This document shows positions 55,710 to 64,000 of a stretch of DNA of 64,000 nt, piece by piece. The notes under the pieces are model-generated. The model was not told the origin of the DNA, ran no database searches, and was given only the letters and a program-made list of their open reading frames with translations. The DNA comes from Methylobacter sp. Its GTDB lineage: Bacteria; Pseudomonadota; Gammaproteobacteria; Methylococcales; Methylomonadaceae. The DNA is taken from contig JAPLRU010000049.1 in NCBI GenBank assembly GCA_026399025.1, positions 1 through 64,000 on the forward strand, read 5' to 3'. Position numbers and translations under genes: made by a program. Position 1 is the stretch's first letter; each line of letters begins with the position of its first letter.

Positions 55710-57191
55710 ATGGCGCGTACTCTTCTGGTGGTTGATGATCTTGCCGACTGGAATCCTTATTATCCCAGCGATCAAGTCATTACTTTTGAAACTTATCTTG
55801 CGACCGAGCAAGACCCTTCTCAGCAACGTGTCCGCATCATCAATCTTTGCAGCAGTTACCGTTATCTTTCCGACGGTTATTACTGCTCGCTACTGGCCGA
55901 AGCCAGAGGCCATCATGTGATTCCTTCGGTTAAAGTGCTGAACGATCTGGGCAAAAAAGCGCTGTATCGCTTGCAGTTGGACGACTTGTCGCAAACCCTG
56001 GAGCGCACTTTTAAAAGCACCGATAAAGACCGGGAAATCACTTTAATGAGCTATTTCGGCACTACGCCCGATCCGGCTTTTCAGGAACTCACCCGGCAGC
56101 TGTTCGAACGCTTCTCCTGTCCCATCCTGGAAATATCGCTGCACTGCCGCCAGCAATGGGAAATTATCGGTTTAAAAGCCGTATCGCACCGGCATTTGGA
56201 TGACGCCATGCAAACCGTTTTTGCCGAAGCGCTGGATAAATTCAGCACCAAAGTATGGCGCAAAGGCCGCGCCCGCAAAGCGGCCAGATTCGATCTGGCC
56301 ATTTTAATTAATCCGGAAGAACAATTGCCGCCCAGCAACCGGGGCGCGCTGAAAAAATTCATCAAAATAGGTCGGGAACTGGGCATTGAAATAGAACTGA
56401 TCACCCAGCAACACTTTATCCGCCTGCCCGAGTTTGACGGCTTGTTTATCCGCGAAACCACCAACATCGATCACCACACTTACCGGTTTGCCAAAAAAGC
56501 CGAAGCCGAAGGCTTGGTCGTTATCGACGATCCGACGTCGATGCTACGCTGCACCAACAAAGTCTATCTGGCCGATTTATTCCGCACTCATCGCGTGCCT
56601 ACGCCGAAAACTTGGCTGTTGCATAAAGGCAATGCCGCGCATTTGGATAGAGTGGAGGCGGAAGCCGGATTTCCGGTAGTCGTTAAAATCCCTGACGGGT
56701 CTTTTTCTCGCGGCATCGTTAAAGTGCATAATCGAAAAGAACTGGAACTTAAAGTCGAAGAATTGTTTCAAAAATCCGCGCTACTGCTGGCACAGGAATT
56801 TTTATATACCGATTTCGACTGGCGTATCGGGATTTTCAATAACAAGGCCTTATATGCCTGCCGTTATTACATGGTTAAAAATCACTGGCAGATTTACCGG
56901 CACGGCGAGAGCAAAATCGATACCGGCAATTTTGCAACCTTGCCGACGTTCGAAGTGCCTAAAGCCGTGCTTGATGCCGCGTTAAAAGCCACGCAGCCGA
57001 TAGGCAACGGTTTATACGGCGTCGATGTTAAAGAAAAAGACGGCAAAGGCTATGTTATTGAAGTCAATGACAATCCCAACATCGACAGCGGCATCGAAGA
57101 CAAGTATCTGGGCGATGAGCTGTATCGCTTGATTATGACGGAATTACTGCGGCGCATGGAAAATCGAAGTAAAGGCGTAGCAACGTTGTAA
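55710..57191 (+). CDS. RimK family ATP-grasp ligase with N-terminal extension
   Basis: A 493-residue protein. An N-terminal domain of about 190 residues (LLVVDDLADWNPYYPSDQVI) typical of the long RimK-like group is followed by the ATP-grasp core: TSMLRCTNKVYLADLFRTH, PVVVKIPDGSFSRGIVKV, ALLLAQEFLYTDFDWRIGIF and GKGYVIEVNDNPNIDSGIED, with the acidic Mg2+ ligands at the end. The ATG at 55710 has ACAGGAG upstream. RimK relatives add glutamate or other amino acids to a carboxyl group of a protein or peptide. Its neighbours across the promoter region, GNAT/C39 and DUF2817, recur with it in other bacteria. The substrate peptide is not visible here. Confidence 0.9.
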   Translation: MARTLLVVDDLADWNPYYPSDQVITFETYLATEQDPSQQRVRIINLCSSYRYLSDGYYCSLLAEARGHHVIPSVKVLNDLGKKALYRLQLDDLSQTLERTFKSTDKDREITLMSYFGTTPDPAFQELTRQLFERFSCPILEISLHCRQQWEIIGLKAVSHRHLDDAMQTVFAEALDKFSTKVWRKGRARKAARFDLAILINPEEQLPPSNRGALKKFIKIGRELGIEIELITQQHFIRLPEFDGLFIRETTNIDHHTYRFAKKAEAEGLVVIDDPTSMLRCTNKVYLADLFRTHRVPTPKTWLLHKGNAAHLDRVEAEAGFPVVVKIPDGSFSRGIVKVHNRKELELKVEELFQKSALLLAQEFLYTDFDWRIGIFNNKALYACRYYMVKNHWQIYRHGESKIDTGNFATLPTFEVPKAVLDAALKATQPIGNGLYGVDVKEKDGKGYVIEVNDNPNIDSGIEDKYLGDELYRLIMTELLRRMENRSKGVATL

Positions 57192-57317
57192 GCGGGTCGT
57201 GATGAAGCTGTTTATTGAAAACGGACGACAGTAAGCTCCACGCTCTGGAGACAGTGAGAGCATTATCGCTCGCCAATGTCTTATCAATGCGCCCACCCGG
57301 GGCGGTATTTCGCAACG

Positions 57318-57545
57318 CCGGAGAGACTGTGAAAGTATTCGTTTTTAAACAAAAGCAAAAGCATTCACCACGAAGGCACGAACGACTGCACGGATGCAGG
57401 AGGTAGAGCAACGCAGGAGCAGTTGCCGAGGACACGAAGTTTTCAATACATTGAGTTTAATCAATTATTTTTCCTTCGTGATCTTCGTGCCTTCGTGGTG
57501 AATAGGTTTTTAAACTCATTTTGATAATACTTTCACAGTCTCCGG
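57318..57545. mobile_element. MITE-like palindromic repeat (CACCACGAAG family), long copy
   Basis: A 228-bp element in inverted orientation to the one at 27012-27176. Ends: CCGGAGAGACTGTGAAAGTA and the inverse of CCGGAGACTGTGAAAGTATT; inner arms CACCACGAAGGCACGAA and CTTCGTGCCTTCGTGGTG. It carries an extra segment of about 50 bases (57380-57430) rich in GCAGGAG motifs, also seen near 36100. Confidence 0.8.
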
Positions 57546-57609
57546 ACCATGGGAACTATATGAGTATAATCATTCAACCTCTATCACTTTTTAACACTAA
57601 ACAACACTA

Positions 57610-58854
57610 ATGAACCCGCCCACAACTCATTGCCCTGCCCTCTTCATTACCGCGCCCGGCTCCAATCACGGCAAGACCACCATTACCGCCGCACTGGCCC
57701 GCTATCATGTCGGGCAAGGCCGCAAAGTCAGGGTGTTTAAAAGCGGCCCCGATTTTCTCGACCCGATGATACTCGAACGCGCCTGCGGACAGCCCGTGTA
57801 CCAGCTCGATCTTTGGATGACCGGCGAAAGCGAATGCAGACGCTTATTATACGAAGCGGCGCTGGAAGCCGATTTGATTTTGATTGAAGGCGTTATGGGC
57901 TTGTTCGACGGCAATCCTTGCAGTGCCGATATTGCCGAAATATTCTCCGTGCCGGTGCTGGCGGTGATTGATGCCTCAGCTACCGCCCAAACCTTGGGCG
58001 CCATTGCTTACGGCCTTGCCAACTATCGAGCCACGCTGACATTCGCCGGTGTTTTAGCCAATAACATCGCCAGTCCTCATCACAACGAAATGATCCGGCA
58101 AGGTATGCCGTCCGATCTACGCTACTTCGGCGGAATCCCGCGCGATAGCCGCTTTGCATTCCCGGACCGGCACTTGGGCTTAGTTGCTTTCACTTTAGCC
58201 GAGCAGGAAGAAACGCCGCCCCGGCTGTTATCGGGTCTTCGTATCGGCATTGCCCGAGACCGCGCATTTTCATTTATTTACGCCGCCAATCTGGAGCTGC
58301 TGCGGGCGATGGGCGCTACATTGATATTTTTTTCGCCGCTTGCCGATAGCGCATTGCCCGATGTTGACAGCATTTATCTGCCGGGCGGTTATCCCGAACT
58401 GCATTTATCAAGCCTACAGAACAATGTTTCGCTAAAAGCCGCGCTGCAAGCTCACTTTCAGCAAGCTAAGCCGATCTACGCCGAATGCGGGGGATTCTTG
58501 TATTTATTGGAATCGATTACCGATAAAGCCGGCAATCGCGGCGATATGGCGGGCCTGTTGCCGGGCCATGCGGTCATGGAAAATAAGCTCAAAGGCCTGG
58601 GTTGCCAATCCGCGCCGATGCCCGGCGGAGTGTTGCGCAGCCATACCTTTCATTACTCCCGGATCGAAACGCCGCTTGTCCCTGTCGCTTTTGGTCAATG
58701 CCAACACAGCAACGCAACAGGAGAAGCGATTTATCAGTTAAATCGCTTAACAGCCAGTTATTTGCATTGTTATTTTGCTTCGAATCCGGTTGCTGCGGCG
58801 CGATTGTTTTTTGCCGTAAAGGAAAAAAGCCAAGCTTCAAATTTCAAGAAATGA
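57610..58854 (+). CDS. cbiA: Cobyrinate a,c-diamide synthase
   Basis: A 414-residue CbiA/CobB-type amidase. N-terminal dethiobiotin-synthetase-like domain with P-loop APGSNHGKTTITAAL, KSGPDFLDPMIL and EGVMGLFDG; C-terminal class I glutamine amidotransferase-like domain with YLPGGYPELH and YAECGGFLYL (nucleophilic Cys). It amidates the a and c side chains of cobyrinate in B12 synthesis. No other cobalamin genes are in the window, and no cobalamin riboswitch is visible; the upstream DNA is a repeat element. The last dozen residues look like an extension into unrelated downstream sequence. Confidence 0.92.
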   Translation: MNPPTTHCPALFITAPGSNHGKTTITAALARYHVGQGRKVRVFKSGPDFLDPMILERACGQPVYQLDLWMTGESECRRLLYEAALEADLILIEGVMGLFDGNPCSADIAEIFSVPVLAVIDASATAQTLGAIAYGLANYRATLTFAGVLANNIASPHHNEMIRQGMPSDLRYFGGIPRDSRFAFPDRHLGLVAFTLAEQEETPPRLLSGLRIGIARDRAFSFIYAANLELLRAMGATLIFFSPLADSALPDVDSIYLPGGYPELHLSSLQNNVSLKAALQAHFQQAKPIYAECGGFLYLLESITDKAGNRGDMAGLLPGHAVMENKLKGLGCQSAPMPGGVLRSHTFHYSRIETPLVPVAFGQCQHSNATGEAIYQLNRLTASYLHCYFASNPVAAARLFFAVKEKSQASNFKK

Positions 58855-58981
58855 CTCAAACTCCGTCAAGGGCAACGGTTTGCCGAACAAATAGCTCGGA
58901 ATCGGAGGGCAGTACAACCCGTCGCTCGTCTGTTTTCAAGGCCATTAGCAGTCACTTCTATACTTAATTTATTGATCAGAA

Positions 58982-59659
58982 CTATTTTATAATTCGCAAC
59001 GGCGTTTCCACGCCAATATCTTTGAATTCGAAATCATCCCAATTCTGTGGAGGAAATTCATGCTCCTTTTCAAAATATAGCGCAGCTTTTAATGACAAAA
59101 AAATATTTTGAGGTAATGCTTCCAATGAACCAAAGGAAGGTTCAACTAAAGATGTTCCATATAAATCATTATGGGTTAATTTAAGAATTTCCCAAAGCTC
59201 TTGAAATAAATCTCTTATTAAGCTTATTTTTACGTCATCCAACAAAGGTAAGTTCCGCATTAAGTCATCTAGCTTTAATGCAAGATCATTGTGAGCAAGA
59301 ACCTTATGCCGGTAATCTTTAAGCGGGGTATAACTTCCGTTTTTCCAATTCCTTGCAACCTCTTGGAATCTCCTATATGCAGGTTTTCTATAGGTATTAT
59401 TTGGCGGAAAAAGCTGTGTAAACGATAAATTAGATTTTCCATAGCTTTCTTGTGGATCTAAGAGCCGTGCAATTCTAAGCAGAATATTTTCACTAAGCGA
59501 GGCTTGTACAATAACAAAAAACGCAGGAGCAGTGGTTTGAATAGCTTTAGCTCTATTCGGATCGGGATGATCATATAATTCAATATAAGCGGACAAGTAA
59601 TACCAGATGAATGTCATTTCATCCTTAATTTTTTCATAGACTTCAACATCATCTTTCAT
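58982..59659 (-). CDS. AbiU2-like HEPN domain protein
   Basis: A 225-residue helical protein. Residues 1-70 have FIWYYLSAYIELYDHP and APAFFVIVQASLSENILLRI, a helical bundle start often seen in AbiU2-like proteins. At about 118-126 DYRHKVLAHNDL contains Arg-x5-His, the HEPN RNase-type motif in the form used by the AbiU2 group. The C-terminal 60 residues are variable. HEPN proteins of this group are linked to phage abortive infection and toxin systems but also occur as solitary genes. AT-rich relative to its neighbours, which suggests recent acquisition. No partner gene is adjacent. Confidence 0.62.
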   Translation of the reverse strand: MKDDVEVYEKIKDEMTFIWYYLSAYIELYDHPDPNRAKAIQTTAPAFFVIVQASLSENILLRIARLLDPQESYGKSNLSFTQLFPPNNTYRKPAYRRFQEVARNWKNGSYTPLKDYRHKVLAHNDLALKLDDLMRNLPLLDDVKISLIRDLFQELWEILKLTHNDLYGTSLVEPSFGSLEALPQNIFLSLKAALYFEKEHEFPPQNWDDFEFKDIGVETPLRIIK

Positions 59660-59828
59660 AACTGCTCCGAAAAATTAGCACAAGCTGTTGTTACTAGTTT
59701 AAACACTTAACATATTCTTACCACATGAAAAGCGTAAGACTAAAAACTAGATTAAGTACGAAATCCAAAATTTGACGCCTCCGACTTGGATTCGCGAATA
59801 TCTGCCGAACTTGTTTAGAAACGCCTAC

Positions 59829-61106
59829 CTATACCCAACGGTTATTACGGGTTTCGCGCAGCAGGTACACAGCGAATAAACTAATGGCCGCCGCTGATGA
59901 AACATAACCGCCAACCCAGGCCAGCCCGCCTTCCAAAACCAACCGTTGCGCAATATAAGGTGCAAACGAAGCACCCAAGATGCCGCCTAAGTTGTAAGCG
60001 GTTCCGGCACCGGTATAACGTAACTCGGACGGAAACAATTCCGGCAACAAAGCGCCCATCGGTGCGAAGGTCGCTCCCATCAGGAATAACTCCAACGATA
60101 AAAAAGCGGTCACGATCAATGGCGAGCCGCTTTCCAGCATCGGTTTTAACAGGAAACCGGACAGCAACGCGGCACTGCCTGCAATCAGTAACACCAAGCG
60201 CCGCCCGAAGCGGTCACCGGCCCACGCCGATAGCGGCGTGGCCGCGGCCATAAATAATACGGCTACGCATAACATGCCGAGAAATTGCCGGCGCGGGATT
60301 TGTAACGCGGTGGTGCCGTAACTTAGGGAAAATACGGTTGAAATATAGAACAAGGCATAGCACACCACCATCGCCAACGCACCCAGCGCCAACGGGGCCT
60401 TATGAAATTTAAACAGTTCTTTAAGCGGCACAGCCACTTGTTGATGCTGCTGTAATACTCTGGCGAATACCGGAGTTTCGGCCAAGGCCAAACGCACATA
60501 TAAACCGATCATGACCAGCACCGAGCTGGCCAGAAACGGAAGCCGCCAGCCCCAGTCTTTAAAAGCTTGATCGCTTAGAAACTGAGCTAACAGCAAAAAA
60601 CTGCCGGTCGCCAACAGAAAACCCACCGGAGGCCCCAACTGCGGAAACATGCCGTACCAACCGCGCTGACCGGCCGGAGCGTTTTCGGTCGCGAGCAGCG
60701 CCGCGCCGCCCCATTCTCCGCCCAAACCGATACCTTGCCCGAAGCGCAGCAGGCACAACAAAACCGGAGCCCACGCACCGATAGCCGCATAGCCCGGCAA
60801 TACGCCGATTAAGGTGGTGGAAACGCCCATGACCAGCAGCGATGCAACCAAGGTTGTTTTACGCCCGATACGGTCGCCGAAATGCCCGAACAGCATCGCC
60901 CCCAAAGGCCGCGTCAAAAATGCGACGGCAAAGGTGAGAAAGGAACTGAGGGCTTGGGTGGTGGGGTTGCCGCCGGGGAAAAATACCGGGCCGATCACCA
61001 AGGCCGCCGCCATGCCGTAGATGTAAAAATCGTAGAATTCGATAGCGGTGCCGATGAAGCTGGCTAAGGCGATACGGGTAACGGAAGAAGCGGCGGTTGG
61101 GGTCAT
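59829..61106 (-). CDS. MFS transporter, metabolite:H+ symporter (MHS) family
   Basis: A 425-residue protein with 12 membrane segments. MHS signatures: ASFIGTAIEFYDFYIYGMAA in the first helix, RPLGAMLFGHFGDRIGRKTT in loop 2-3, and LLRFGQGIGLGGEWGGAALL in helix 4. Loop 8-9 has GDRFGRR. The family includes ProP, KgtP, ShiA and citrate carriers, which import organic acids, betaines or amino acids with protons. No adjacent metabolic gene indicates the substrate. It stands alone between repeats and the HEPN gene. Confidence 0.92.
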   Translation of the reverse strand: MTPTAASSVTRIALASFIGTAIEFYDFYIYGMAAALVIGPVFFPGGNPTTQALSSFLTFAVAFLTRPLGAMLFGHFGDRIGRKTTLVASLLVMGVSTTLIGVLPGYAAIGAWAPVLLCLLRFGQGIGLGGEWGGAALLATENAPAGQRGWYGMFPQLGPPVGFLLATGSFLLLAQFLSDQAFKDWGWRLPFLASSVLVMIGLYVRLALAETPVFARVLQQHQQVAVPLKELFKFHKAPLALGALAMVVCYALFYISTVFSLSYGTTALQIPRRQFLGMLCVAVLFMAAATPLSAWAGDRFGRRLVLLIAGSAALLSGFLLKPMLESGSPLIVTAFLSLELFLMGATFAPMGALLPELFPSELRYTGAGTAYNLGGILGASFAPYIAQRLVLEGGLAWVGGYVSSAAAISLFAVYLLRETRNNRWV

Positions 61107-61151
61107 GGAATGCCTTGAAGGTATGAGGCCTGATCCGGCTCATTCCCAAAT

Positions 61152-61300
61152 CGGAGAGACGGTGAAAATATTATCAACATCAGTTTAAAAACCTATTCAC
61201 CACGAAGGCACGAAGAGCACGAAGTTTTTAATAGCTTGAGTTAAAACAATTATTTTCTTCGTGTCCTTCGTGCCTTCGTGGTAAACGCTTTTGCTTTTAT
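61152..61300. repeat. CACCACGAAG family repeat, right end decayed
   Basis: Left end CGGAGAGACGGTGAAAATAT, then ATCAGTTTAAAAACCTATTC as in the 27012 copy, inner arms CACCACGAAGGCACGAAG and CTTCGTGCCTTCGTGGT. The right terminal repeat is not recognisable. It lies between the MHS gene start and the small gene at 61352. Confidence 0.7.
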
Positions 61301-61351
61301 TCTAAAATACAAGTGGAGGTAGGCATTGCGCGCCTACACCGCAACCTGTAA

Positions 61352-61639
61352 TCAATCCAATTCAATCCAGTCCGCCAAGGTAGCGATAATAGACTTCGCC
61401 TGATCTTTACTGGAAATATTAAATTTCGATTTTTGCTTGTATTCGCCGTTTTTCTTTTGGTAGCGGCGAATCGTGTATTTATCCGGGCCGTATTCTTCTT
61501 TGGCCCGGTTCCAATCTTGATAGCGGTACATAACCGTAGCCCATGCGCCTTTAGTCAGTACTTTTTTATTCAGTTCCTTGACTGTTTCAATACCGCCATC
61601 TTCGTATGTTACAGTCAATTCATCTACAGTTTCAGCCAT
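61352..61639 (-). CDS. Conserved small protein of unknown function downstream of purA
   Basis: A 95-residue protein. The ATG at 61639 has GGAG 8 bases upstream; a longer frame overlaps purA and is not needed. Sequence: DELTVTYEDGGIETVKELNK, then KGAWATVMYRYQDWNRAKEE and YTIRRYQKKNGEYKQKSKFN, a compact alpha/beta pattern rich in Lys/Tyr. I know similar uncharacterised proteins in gammaproteobacteria only as hypothetical. It is probably cotranscribed with hisZ-purA, 43 bases after the purA stop. Confidence 0.75.
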   Translation of the reverse strand: MAETVDELTVTYEDGGIETVKELNKKVLTKGAWATVMYRYQDWNRAKEEYGPDKYTIRRYQKKNGEYKQKSKFNISSKDQAKSIIATLADWIELD

Positions 61640-61682
61640 GTTATCTCCAAATAATGAGCACTTACTACGCTGTAACAGCCAT

Positions 61683-64000
<2,318 letters not shown>

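Noticed and set aside
56081-56467. 128-codon minus-strand frame inside the RimK-type gene
   Set aside because: It is the antisense shadow of a conserved ATP-grasp gene, with no family pattern of its own.
57192-57609. Cobalamin riboswitch upstream of cbiA
   Set aside because: No B12-box-like sequence was found; the region is occupied by a palindromic repeat element.
58837-58970. Minus-strand frame ending in SYLFGKPLPLTEFESFLEI that resembles the end of an EAL domain, overlapping the cbiA stop
   Set aside because: A second frame over the same bases is also open (29 codons from an ATG), no upstream EAL motif could be joined without several shifts, and the match is short. It may be a remnant but is not safe to annotate.

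Overview
This 64 kb window reads as a chromosomal segment of a gammaproteobacterium with roughly balanced base composition. The hisZ-purA gene order and the YbiT, YaeQ, SixA, PpnP and class II aldolase homologues fit that class. The mix of housekeeping genes, TonB/YfiR signalling and many short dispersed repeats suggests something like the Methylococcales (methanotrophs), but no marker gene here proves this. No tRNA, rRNA or CRISPR array was seen.

Layout. 1-780: transposon debris (5' end of an IS4-type transposase, 3' end of an IS110-type transposase). 782-4504 (minus): an RTX serralysin-type metalloprotease followed by a small secreted protein, then a phosphatidylserine-decarboxylase-like enzyme. 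5180-11815 (plus): an unusual chemosensory-like locus with a membrane CheA-like kinase, an MCP-tip protein, a CheX/CheC-like protein, a CheY, a PstS-like periplasmic protein and an outer-membrane barrel protein. 12069-13564: ABM-domain protein and Fe-type alcohol dehydrogenase. 13863-19481: a tightly coupled four-gene SMC/condensin-like operon with a short TOPRIM protein, resembling Wadjet (Jet/MksBEFG) plasmid defence but in the order D-C-A-B. 19482-26300: an accessory zone with a metallophosphoesterase gene fragment split by a 251 bp MITE, a subtilase, secreted proteins, and a 5'-truncated, frameshifted adhesin.

26299-36973: DUF4145 protein, P2-type ATPase overlapping a divergent S-adenosylmethionine synthetase, PpnP, NYN protein, YaeQ, a two-gene module with an ADP-ribosyltransferase-like protein, the ABC-F protein YbiT and a metallophosphoesterase. 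37185-42465: TVP38/disulfide-oxidoreductase fusion, SixA, CorA, PilZ. 42861-50981 (minus): TonB receptor - YfiR - hybrid histidine kinase - REC/PAS/GGDEF/EAL, a probable c-di-GMP input pathway. 51842-57191: aldolase, then a GNAT/C39 peptidase - DUF2817 - RimK-type ligase cluster. 57610-64000: CbiA, an AbiU2-like HEPN protein, an MHS transporter, and purA-hisZ, the last running off the right edge.

Intergenic space is rich in repeats. One family (full copies 165-228 bp) has terminal inverted repeats around an inner CACCACGAAG/CTTCGTGGTG palindrome, with at least seven complete or partial copies. A second family has TATAGAG termini (two copies), and there are REP-like hairpins and a probable group II intron 5' remnant beside the SMC operon. 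The most interesting candidates for new biology are the D-C-A-B SMC/TOPRIM operon, the ADP-ribosyltransferase-like pair, the MetK-like/P-type ATPase overlap, and the CheW-less chemosensory locus.
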